In this document: positions 5,593 to 11,863 of the stretch, one piece after another | Layout of the letters: each line of letters begins with the position of its first letter | Position numbering within the stretch: the stretch's first letter is position 1 | Origin: an uncultured Acetatifactor sp. | Lineage (GTDB): Bacteria; Bacillota; Clostridia; Lachnospirales; Lachnospiraceae | Direction: 5' to 3' | Assembly (NCBI GenBank): GCA_910588225.1 | Contig: CAJUQT010000061.1 | Location: forward strand, 1 to 19,883 | DNA length: 19,883 nt | Program-made: the position numbers and the translations under genes | Notes under the pieces: generated by a model | What the model saw: the letters and a program-made list of their open reading frames with translations, nothing else | The model's database searches: none | What the model was told of the DNA's origin: nothing

Positions 5593-5624
5593 GGACGTCC
5601 TTCCAGCGGAGGGGCGTTCTTTTT
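5593..5624 (+). terminator. Rho-independent terminator of the toxin-antitoxin unit
   Basis: GGACGTCCTTCC at 5593-5604 and GGAGGGGCGTTC at 5608-5619 form a 12-bp stem, with several G-U pairs and a 3-nt loop, followed by TTTTT at 5620-5624. This is a classical intrinsic terminator on the + strand between the toxin and scaffold genes. Confidence 0.78.
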
Positions 5625-5654
5625 ATACAAAAAATCAGAATGAAAGGAGAAGCA

Positions 5655-6272
5655 ATGAAGAAAGAAGAATTTACAGCCCTGGGTATCAGCGAGGAGCTGG
5701 CGGCAAAGGCAGAAGCAGCCTCCAAAAAGGAACTGGAAGGATATGTCCTGAAATCTCAGCTGGATACAGTGGACGTCGAGAACAAGACTCTGAAACAGTC
5801 TGTGGCTGACAGGGACAGGCAGCTGGAGGAGCTGAAAAAGTCCAGTGGAGACAATGAAGCACTGCAGAAGCAGATCAAGGAGCTTCAGGATGCCAACAAG
5901 GAAGCGACGAAGAAGCACGCAGACGAGCTGAAAGAGCTGCGTCTCACCAATGCCATTAAGCTTGCCGTGGCAGGGAAGGTGCATGATGAGGACATGGCGG
6001 CAGCTCTGTTTGACCGGTCGAAGCTGGTTCTGACAGAGGACGGCAAGGTGGCGGGGCTGGAAGAGCAGTTGAAGTCTATCCAGGAGGCGAAGAGCTTTCT
6101 CTTCAAGTCGACTGGATCCGGTCAGGGCTATGATCCGGCAGGAGGCGGCAGCGGAGGAACCGTGAATCCTTTTGCGAAGGATACGTTCAATCTGACAGAG
6201 CAGGGGAAGCTGTTTCGGGAGAATCCGGCCCAGGCCAGGGAGTTTGCAGCGGCCGCTGGAGTGAAGATTTAA
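5655..6272 (+). CDS. Phage scaffold protein (minor structural GP20 family)
   Basis: ATG 5655 follows GAAAGGAGA; an upstream start would run through the terminator. The 205-aa protein begins MKKEEFTALGISEELAAKAE, then a long coiled-coil region at about 20-105 (KTLKQSVADRDRQLEELKKS and onward). A conserved domain follows (LTNAIKLAVAGKVHDEDMAAALFDRSK), then a Gly-rich stretch (YDPAGGGSGGTVNPFAKD) and a short C-terminal NPAQAREFAAAAGVKI. This order is typical of the GP20 scaffold family, which guides capsid protein assembly into the prohead and is then lost. It lies 38 nt upstream of the capsid gene. Confidence 0.9.
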   Translation: MKKEEFTALGISEELAAKAEAASKKELEGYVLKSQLDTVDVENKTLKQSVADRDRQLEELKKSSGDNEALQKQIKELQDANKEATKKHADELKELRLTNAIKLAVAGKVHDEDMAAALFDRSKLVLTEDGKVAGLEEQLKSIQEAKSFLFKSTGSGQGYDPAGGGSGGTVNPFAKDTFNLTEQGKLFRENPAQAREFAAAAGVKI

Positions 6273-6310
6273 GAGAGGATAAGAGGTGTAAGAAAGGAAG
6301 GTAAAAAAGT

Positions 6311-7327
6311 ATGGCTATTACGAAAATTGCCGATGTGATTGTTCCGGAGCTTTTCAATCCCTATGTGGTTAACCGGACAATGGAGCTGTCCGCGCTGTTT
6401 CAGTGTGGCATTGTAACGAATAATTCAGAGTTCGATAAACTGGCCAGCGAGGCTGCCAGGATTCACAACATGCCGTTTTTCGAGGATCTGAACGGGGAGT
6501 CAGAACCGACGCTGGAAGATGTGAAGATGACACCGGCGAAGATTGGCTCGAATAAGGACGTATCTACCACGATTTACCGGCAGAAGATGTGGGGTTCCTC
6601 TAATCTGGCTGCGGCTCTTGCCGGCTCAGATCCGATGAAAGCGATTGGGGATCTGGTTGCCACATTCTGGGCGCGGGATATGCAGAAGGAGCTGATTGCA
6701 ATTCTGAAAGGGGTATTCGGAACCATTCCGGCCTCCAGTGAAGGGGAGACGGCTGTGGCCGAGGAGACCCGGATGAAGGATCATATTCTTGATCTGGCGT
6801 CGGCGGCAAAAGCGGAGGCAAAACTAATCAGCGCCGCGGCTATTATTGATGCCTGTCAGCTTTTAGGGGATGCCCAGAGCCAGCTTACCGGGCTTGCCAT
6901 GCACTCGGCTACGAAGAGTTATCTGAAGAAGAGGGAACTGATTGAGACACAGAGGGATTCCAACAACGTGGAATTTGATACTTATCAGGGGCGCAGAGTA
7001 ACTGTGGATGACGGGTGTCCGGTGGACAAGGACGGCGTATATACTACTTACCTGTTCGGCAATGGAGCTGTGGCGCTGGGGAACGGTTCTCCTGTGGGGC
7101 ATGTGGCTACTGAGACGGACCGTGATAAGCAGACAGGCGCCGGTATTGACTATCTGATTAACCGGAAGGCTTTTATTCTGCATCCCCGTGGAATCGCGTA
7201 CACCGGCGCTGTCAGGGAGCATGTGGAGACACCCACCCGGGCGGAGCTGGAGAATGCCGTGAATTGGAAGCCAGTGTATGAGAGCAAGCAGCTGCGTATC
7301 GTGGCGATCAGACATAAGGTGGCCTAG
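6311..7327 (+). CDS. Major capsid protein
   Basis: A 338-aa protein directly after the scaffold gene, with GAAAGGAAGG before the start. It opens MAITKIADVIVPELFNPYVVNRTMELSALFQ and continues with NMPFFEDLNGESEPT, IYRQKMWGSSNLAAALAGSDP, LVATFWARDMQKELIAILKG and a C-terminal FILHPRGIAYTGAV region. This layout matches the Firmicute phage major capsid proteins of the gp13-like/HK97-fold coat group. It makes the icosahedral shell. Length is normal for the group, and no separate decoration protein is visible next to it. Confidence 0.92.
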   Translation: MAITKIADVIVPELFNPYVVNRTMELSALFQCGIVTNNSEFDKLASEAARIHNMPFFEDLNGESEPTLEDVKMTPAKIGSNKDVSTTIYRQKMWGSSNLAAALAGSDPMKAIGDLVATFWARDMQKELIAILKGVFGTIPASSEGETAVAEETRMKDHILDLASAAKAEAKLISAAAIIDACQLLGDAQSQLTGLAMHSATKSYLKKRELIETQRDSNNVEFDTYQGRRVTVDDGCPVDKDGVYTTYLFGNGAVALGNGSPVGHVATETDRDKQTGAGIDYLINRKAFILHPRGIAYTGAVREHVETPTRAELENAVNWKPVYESKQLRIVAIRHKVA

Positions 7328-7343
7328 GAAAAGGGGGAACCGG

Positions 7344-7796
7344 ATGGAGAATGGGAATCTGACGGAAGTATGCGGGAATCTGGAAGATATAGGGTCTTCT
7401 CTGCCGGAGCAATTCTGCCGGATGGTTGTCTGGCGGCTGGAAGGGATCGGCTACACTGCATGGGATGCGGCAGAGATATGGAATCTGGCGTTCAGTATCC
7501 GAAAGGCGGAAACGGAGGTATTGGATTATTGTCATATTGAAGCAATCCCAGAGAAACTGTATCCCATGCTGTGTGACAGGTCATGCGGGCAGTACCTGTA
7601 TGGCCTGAAACAGGCCGGTAAACTGGAGATAGAAGGGATTGATTTATCAGGAATCCTGACTTCTCTGACAGAGGGAGACGTGAAAGTCGACTTTGACAAG
7701 GGGGCTTCCGACGAGGCCCGGCTGGATGTGTTGCTGGGTGAGATGATGAATTCCGGGAAGGGGCAGCGGGCATGTTATCGAAAGCTCAAATTCTGA
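7344..7796 (+). CDS. Head-tail connector (adaptor) protein
   Basis: ATG 7344 follows AAAGGGGGAAC; an earlier in-frame start would lie inside the capsid gene. The 150-aa helical protein (LPEQFCRMVVWRLEGIGYTA, EVLDYCHIEAIPEKLYPML) is followed by a charged C-terminal tail (EARLDVLLGEMMNSGKGQR). The helical part, with CHIEAIPEKLY, and the position right after the capsid gene are typical of gp6/gp15-type connector proteins that join the portal to the tail. The next gene starts 25 nt inside it in another frame. The family is assigned mainly from context and general layout. Confidence 0.72.
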   Translation: MENGNLTEVCGNLEDIGSSLPEQFCRMVVWRLEGIGYTAWDAAEIWNLAFSIRKAETEVLDYCHIEAIPEKLYPMLCDRSCGQYLYGLKQAGKLEIEGIDLSGILTSLTEGDVKVDFDKGASDEARLDVLLGEMMNSGKGQRACYRKLKF

Positions 7797-8149
7797 AAGC
7801 AAGAAAAGCTGTGGAGGAATTATATACGGGAACCTGCAGGGTTACGGAGCATCAGAAGGTGAAGGACGAGGAATCAAAGCTGACTACTTATGCAGACCGG
7901 GTGGTGATGGAGAATCAGCCCTGCAGGCTTACTTTTAAGTCGGCAGATACTGCTGGACGGAAGGAAACGGCTGTGTCAGTAGCACAGACGGTAAAAATGC
8001 TGATTTCTCCGGATGTTGTGATTCGTCCCGGGTCGAAAATCACCGTGACACAGAATGGAGTTACCACGGATTATACTTACAGCGGGGTCCCGGCAGTGTA
8101 TCAGACACATCAGGAGATTACGTTGCAGCTGTTCGAAAGGTGGGCTTGA
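7772..8149 (+). CDS. Head closure / head-tail stopper protein
   Basis: A 125-aa, mostly beta protein (YTGTCRVTEHQKV, QPCRLTFKSAD, KMLISPDVVIRPGSKITV, TDYTYSGVPAVYQTHQEITL). The short barrel with PDVVIRPGSKITV is characteristic of head-closure proteins (SPP1 gp16-like/minor capsid), which plug the connector after packaging. It starts within the previous gene (25-nt overlap), and only 1 nt separates its stop from the next gene, so all are translated from one message. Its place between connector and tail-completion genes supports the call. Confidence 0.7.
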   Translation: MLSKAQILKARKAVEELYTGTCRVTEHQKVKDEESKLTTYADRVVMENQPCRLTFKSADTAGRKETAVSVAQTVKMLISPDVVIRPGSKITVTQNGVTTDYTYSGVPAVYQTHQEITLQLFERWA

Positions 8150-8150
8150 G

Positions 8151-8720
8151 ATGGGAATGGGAAGTTTTGATGTGAAGGGGCTGAAAGAGCTGCAGAAGCA
8201 GTTGGAAGAGACACAGAAGAATGCAGATGCTTTTGTGGAATCCTGTGCAAAAGAGCTTGCGGCCAGGCTGTTGAGGATGGTAGTGAAGAGGACACCGGTG
8301 GGGGATTATTCTTATGAAGTGGAGGTTGTGGCAAAGCGGGACTCAAAGAATCATAAAAAGGGTGATGTCTATAAAAAGCGGGTCAATAAAAGCGGTAAGC
8401 ATGGTGGTACGTTGCGTCGGGGATGGATTTCAGAGACACAGGAGGAAGCGGAAAAAGGGAAAGGCTCTCCCCAGGTGAAGGAGATGCTGGAATATATCAA
8501 TGGGGTACAGGTAACACATTCCGGAGGGATGTTCAGAATTGAGATTACAAATCCAGTTGCGTATGCCCCTTATGTGGAATATGGGCACCGGACAGTCAGC
8601 CACAAAGGGTGGGTTAAGGGTCGCTTCATGATGACTGTATCAGAACAGGATCTGCAGACCATTGCTCCGCGGATCCTTGAGAAGCGGCTGAAAGACTTTT
8701 TAGGGGGTACCTTGAAATGA
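8151..8720 (+). CDS. HK97 gp10-like tail completion protein
   Basis: ATG 8151 (another at 8157) follows GAAAGGTGGGC. The 189-aa protein has the HK97 gp10 pattern: an N-terminal helix (LKELQKQLEETQKNADAF), RTPVGDYSYEVEV, then the GGTLRRGWI segment and NPVAYAPYVEYGHRT, followed by a C-terminal helix. The YAPYVEYGH motif is the clearest family sign. These proteins act at the neck where head meets tail. The insert of ~30 basic residues (KRDSKNHKKGDVYKKRVNKS) is seen in Clostridial relatives. The stop overlaps the next start as ATGA. Confidence 0.88.
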   Translation: MGMGSFDVKGLKELQKQLEETQKNADAFVESCAKELAARLLRMVVKRTPVGDYSYEVEVVAKRDSKNHKKGDVYKKRVNKSGKHGGTLRRGWISETQEEAEKGKGSPQVKEMLEYINGVQVTHSGGMFRIEITNPVAYAPYVEYGHRTVSHKGWVKGRFMMTVSEQDLQTIAPRILEKRLKDFLGGTLK

Positions 8721-9145
8721 TTAATACGCTCATCGGGGCAATCAGCCGGACTTTGAATGCGGAATTCGGTGACAATTATGAATGCTACATGGAGGAGATT
8801 AAGCAGGACTTGAAGGAGCCCTGTTTTTTTATTCAGTGTCTAAACCCCACGGAAGAGCTGTTTATCGGGAAGAAATATTTCCGGCAGAATCAGTTCTGTA
8901 TTCAGTATTTCCCGGAATCAAAAAGCGGGCCCAACGCAGAATGTCATTCGGTGGCAGAGCGCCTTCTTTACTGTCTGAAGTGGCTCCCGGTGAAGGACAG
9001 CCTGGTGATGGGGAGAAAGATACACTATGAAGTGACAGAGGGGATACTGCATTTCTTTGTGAACTATGACATGTTTGTCTATAAAGTGGCGGAGTCTCCT
9101 CCGGTAATGGAGGAGGTTTCTGCAGAGACTTTGGTGAGAGGATAG
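8717..9145 (+). CDS. Phage tail terminator protein
   Basis: A 142-aa protein in the normal tail terminator position, starting by ATGA overlap. It has INTLIGAISRTLNAEFGDNYECYMEEIKQDLKEPCFFIQ and then a beta-rich C-terminal half (KIHYEVTEGILHFFVNYDMFVYK). The PCFFIQCLNP and HFFVNYDMFVY segments are typical of the tail terminator family formerly listed as DUF6838. The protein should cap the tail tube at the head-proximal end and stop its growth. Genes before it belong to the head and neck, and genes after it to the tail, as expected. Confidence 0.82.
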   Translation: MINTLIGAISRTLNAEFGDNYECYMEEIKQDLKEPCFFIQCLNPTEELFIGKKYFRQNQFCIQYFPESKSGPNAECHSVAERLLYCLKWLPVKDSLVMGRKIHYEVTEGILHFFVNYDMFVYKVAESPPVMEEVSAETLVRG

Positions 9146-9152
9146 GGTAAAA

Positions 9153-9359
9153 ATGGCGGGAAAGAAGAAGGATTCGGAGGCAGCGCCGCAGAGTACGGAG
9201 AGAGCCGAAAGCAAGTTCTCAAAAGAACAGTTGCTTGCGGCAAAGCGCTTTCGGGACAAAAGGGATCTTGTGAACGCTCTTTTAAATGACGGTGAACTGT
9301 ACACCATGAAATCTGTGGAAGAGAGGATTGAAAAATATAAGAAAGGTAAGGTGAAGTGA
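9153..9359 (+). CDS. Small conserved phage protein between tail terminator and sheath
   Basis: A 68-aa basic, charged, mostly helical protein. It has a disordered N-terminus (GKKKDSEAAPQSTERAES), then FSKEQLLAAKRFRDKRDLVNALLNDGELYTMKSVEERIEKYKKG. Small ORFs of this form, with a central LLxxGexYTxxxVxxxI motif, are regular in the same place in Xkd-type phages, but no function is established. The stop codon overlaps the ribosome-binding region of the sheath gene, so it is co-expressed with it. Confidence 0.75.
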   Translation: MAGKKKDSEAAPQSTERAESKFSKEQLLAAKRFRDKRDLVNALLNDGELYTMKSVEERIEKYKKGKVK

Positions 9360-9361
9360 GA

Positions 9362-10672
9362 ATGGCTTTAGGTGGTGGAACTTTTGTAGCTCAGAATAAG
9401 GAGCTGCCCGGGGCGTATATCAATTTTGTGTCGGCCTCCGCTGCAAATGCCGCTCTTTCCGACAGAGGTATTGCGACAATGCCTCTGGAACTGGACTGGG
9501 GTGTGGAAGGGGAAATGTTTGAAGTGACCGGCGGTGAATTCCAGAAGAACAGCATGGCGATATTCGGGTATGAGTATACCAGCGATAAGCTGAAGGGGCT
9601 GAGGGATTTGTTCTTGAATGCGCAGACTTTGTATGGGTACCGGCTGAACGGTGGCGGAAAGAAGGCAGGGAATACACTTGCGGAGGCACTTTATTCCGGT
9701 GAGCGTGGGAACGCTCTGAAAATTGTGGTGCAGGTAAATGCAGACGATGAGTCTCTGTTTGATGTAAAGACAATTTTAGGAGCCAGTGTAGTTGATGAGC
9801 AGACGGTTTCCAAAGTTGATGAGCTGGCGGCCAACGCTTTTGTGAAATGGAAAAGCGGAATCTCTCTGGAAGCAACGGCCGGTATGCCCTTAACAGGTGG
9901 CGAGAATGGGGAAGCGAACGGCGCCGCACATCAGGCCTATCTGGATCAGGCAGAAGCGTATTCTTTCCACACCATGGGTGTGGTAGTAACTGATGATACC
10001 ACGAAGGCTCTGTATGCGGCATACAATAAGCGCCTGCGCGATGAAATGGGTGTTAAGTTCCAGCTGGTGCTTTATGATTACGCAAAGGCGGATTATATGG
10101 GTGTCATCAGCGTAAACAATAAAGTGCTCGACGAAGGCTGCAGTGCGGCAAGCCTTGTGTACTGGGTGACCGGAGCTTCGGCGGGCTGTGCGGTGAACAA
10201 GAGTAACCAGAATAAGAAGTATGATGGCGACTTTACAGTGGAGACACCCTATACACAGAACCAGCTCAAAGAAGCAATCAAGGCAGGCAAGTACACATTC
10301 CATAGAGTAGGAACGGATATCCGGGTGCTGGAGGATATCAATACCATGGTTACCACTTTGGATACCAGGGGAGATATTTTCAAGGATAATCAGACTATCC
10401 GGGTGATTGACCAGATCGGGAATGACATTGCGGTTCTGTTTAACACAAAGTATCTGGGGGTTGTTCCAAATGATGCGGCGGGGCGTATTTCGCTCTGGTC
10501 AGATATCGTGGCCTATTACAGGCAGTTAGAACAGATTCAGGCCATTGAGGATTTCTCGGACAGCGGTGTGACTGTGGAACCGGGGAATACGAAAAAGTCG
10601 GTGACGGTATCCAGTGAGGTGACTGTTGTAAATGCCATGGGGAAATTGTATATGACAGTTACGGTGTCGTAA
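9362..10672 (+). CDS. xkdK: Tail sheath protein (XkdK-like)
   Basis: ATG 9362 is preferred over GTG 9356: AAGGTGA (9348-9354) is well spaced for it, and MALGGGTFVAQNKELPGAYI is the usual sheath N-terminus. The 436-aa protein forms the contractile outer tube of a myovirus tail. Sheath features are the N-terminal PGAYINFVSAS, the early LRDLFLNAQTLYGYRL domain, a central insertion domain (to ~residue 230), and the C-terminal GVVPNDAAGRISLWSDIVAYYRQLEQIQAIEDF ending in VNAMGKLYMTVTVS, which packs on the tube and the next sheath. This gene shows that the phage is contractile-tailed. Confidence 0.95.
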   Translation: MALGGGTFVAQNKELPGAYINFVSASAANAALSDRGIATMPLELDWGVEGEMFEVTGGEFQKNSMAIFGYEYTSDKLKGLRDLFLNAQTLYGYRLNGGGKKAGNTLAEALYSGERGNALKIVVQVNADDESLFDVKTILGASVVDEQTVSKVDELAANAFVKWKSGISLEATAGMPLTGGENGEANGAAHQAYLDQAEAYSFHTMGVVVTDDTTKALYAAYNKRLRDEMGVKFQLVLYDYAKADYMGVISVNNKVLDEGCSAASLVYWVTGASAGCAVNKSNQNKKYDGDFTVETPYTQNQLKEAIKAGKYTFHRVGTDIRVLEDINTMVTTLDTRGDIFKDNQTIRVIDQIGNDIAVLFNTKYLGVVPNDAAGRISLWSDIVAYYRQLEQIQAIEDFSDSGVTVEPGNTKKSVTVSSEVTVVNAMGKLYMTVTVS

Positions 10673-10688
10673 GGAGGGAGGAAGAAAA

Positions 10689-11165
10689 ATGAGTCAGACG
10701 ATGGATGCAAAAGATGCTGTATATGGCAGTCTTGCAGAATGCTTTATTACAATCAGTGGCAGACGTTACAATTTCATGAGCTTGACAGAATTTGAGAGCA
10801 AGTGGGATGTAACCATTAAGGAGGTTCCGATTCTGGGCAAGGTGGGCGCAGGACATAAGCCGGCCGGGGGAAAAGGAACCTGGAGTGGAAAGGCCCACTA
10901 TAACCAGTCAGTTTTCAGGGAAATGGCCAACAATTATCAGAAAACAGGAGAAATGGTTTATTTTGAGATTCAGGTGAGCAACGAAGACCCTACCAGCTCG
11001 GTGGGCCGGCAGACCGTTATCCATCGAAACTGTCTGTGCGATAAGTTCACGCTTGCGAAATTCCAGGCGGGTGAGGAGCTTCTGGACGAAGATCTTTCAG
11101 GTACTTTTGACGACTGGGATCTGCCGGAGAAATTTAAGGAAATGAGTGGTTTTGCTACAAATTGA
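10689..11165 (+). CDS. xkdM: Tail tube protein (XkdM-like)
   Basis: A 158-aa protein, 16 nt after the sheath gene, with AAGGAGGGAGG before its start. It opens MSQTMDAKDAVYGSLAECFITISGRRY and has LTEFESKWDVTIKEVPILGK, GTWSGKAHYN and the QVSNEDPTSSVGRQTVIHRNC strand pair, closing with FDDWDLPEKF. This is the XkdM/DUF2001 tail tube family, whose hexamers stack into the rigid inner tube inside the sheath. Size and neighbours are normal. A folded intergenic stretch follows it. Confidence 0.94.
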   Translation: MSQTMDAKDAVYGSLAECFITISGRRYNFMSLTEFESKWDVTIKEVPILGKVGAGHKPAGGKGTWSGKAHYNQSVFREMANNYQKTGEMVYFEIQVSNEDPTSSVGRQTVIHRNCLCDKFTLAKFQAGEELLDEDLSGTFDDWDLPEKFKEMSGFATN

Positions 11166-11170
11166 ACCAA

Positions 11171-11209
11171 TTCCCCTGTGTAGGGTTCGAGAGAACTTCT
11201 GTAGGGGAA
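11171..11209 (+). other. Nested hairpin between tail tube and chaperone genes
   Basis: TTCCCCT at 11171-11177 pairs with AGGGGAA at 11203-11209. Inside, GTTC-GAGA-GAAC (11185-11196) forms a short stem with a GNRA-type tetraloop (GAGA) and adjacent G-U pairs. No T-run follows, so it is not a plain terminator. It could attenuate or process the message so that the tube protein is made in excess of downstream proteins. Confidence 0.5.
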
Positions 11210-11238
11210 CAGCATTAAAAAATGAAGGAGAATGAGAG

Positions 11239-11670
11239 ATGTCAAAATTCAGCAAATTTATGAAATCAAATAAGATTGAAAAAAAGAATGAGATGTACGC
11301 TCCCACAAAGTCCCTGTGTGATGAGAATGGAAAGCCGCTGGAATGGGAGTTTCGGCATATTACATCGAAGGAGAATGAGACGCTGCGGGATGAGTGCATG
11401 ATTGAAGTTCCGGTCACTGGTAAGCCCAATATGTTCCGGCCCAAACTGCAGACCGGAAAGTATGTCAAGAAGATGATTGCGGCATCGGTGGTAGTACCGG
11501 ATCTGCTGGATGCCGAATTGCAGGATTCTTATGGGGTTAAGACACCGGAGGAGCTTCTGCTTGCCATGGTGGATGATCCCGGTGAATATAATGACCTTGC
11601 TGCTTTTGTGCAGCGGTTTCAGGGCTTTGACGTATCTTTTAATGATAAGGTGGAAGAAGCAAAAAACTGA
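11239..11670 (+). CDS. xkdN: Tail assembly chaperone, short form (XkdN-like)
   Basis: A 143-aa XkdN-family protein with GAAGGAGAATGAG before its start. It has KFSKFMKSNKIEKKNEMYAPTKS, then the LEWEFRHITSKENETLRDEC segment and PKLQTGKYVKKMIAASVVVPDL, ending in an acidic helix (FQGFDVSFNDKVEEAKN). In tailed phages this gene encodes the short chaperone (G-like), which coats the tape measure during tail assembly. Its last sense codons are GCA AAA AAC just before TGA, which is a perfect slippery site; see the extended product. It starts 29 nt after the hairpin that follows the tube gene. Confidence 0.92.
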   Translation: MSKFSKFMKSNKIEKKNEMYAPTKSLCDENGKPLEWEFRHITSKENETLRDECMIEVPVTGKPNMFRPKLQTGKYVKKMIAASVVVPDLLDAELQDSYGVKTPEELLLAMVDDPGEYNDLAAFVQRFQGFDVSFNDKVEEAKN

Positions 11671-11858
11671 TAGAGGAAGGGGATGGAGAAGCAAATTTTG
11701 CTTACTATGCCCTTCTGAAACTACATATACTGCCTTCCGTTTTCCTGAATCTGGATGAAAATGAAAAAGCTTTTGTCATAGCGGCTATTAAAGTGAAGCT
11801 GAAGAATGACAAAGAAAAAGAAGAGGAATTAAAGAGGAAGGCGAAAAGCAGGAGGTGA
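11239..11858 (+). CDS. Tail assembly chaperone, -1 frameshift long form (GT-like)
   Basis: After a -1 slip on A AAA AAC, reading goes on from base 11667 with LIEEGDGEANFAYYALLKLH, PSVFLNLDENEKAFVIAAIK, and a lysine-rich end to TGA 11856-11858. The total is about 206 aa (143 + 63). The extension has no ribosome site or start of its own at the junction and keeps good codon character. The segment AFVIAAIKVKLKND matches the usual T domain that binds the tape measure. Overlapping G/GT frames made by frameshifting are nearly universal in long-tailed phages just before the tape measure gene, which is exactly the position here. The slip itself is inferred from sequence. Confidence 0.85.
11647..11703 (+). 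promoter_or_regulatory. Programmed -1 ribosomal frameshift signal
   Basis: The slippery heptamer A AAA AAC lies at 11661-11667 in the correct phase (gcA AAA AAC, then TGA). A Shine-Dalgarno-like AAGGTGGA at 11647-11654, about 7 nt upstream, is placed where such sites stimulate -1 slipping. A small hairpin, AAGCAA-att-TTGCTT at 11689-11703, lies 21 nt downstream and is probably too far and too weak to matter much. A second in-frame stop (TGA TAG) tops the zero frame only three bases later in another phase. Confidence 0.8.
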
Positions 11859-11863
11859 CAGGG

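Noticed and set aside
5528..5809. Open frame overlapping the terminator and scaffold start
   Set aside because: It crosses a terminator, has no ribosome site and overlaps the scaffold coding region out of phase.
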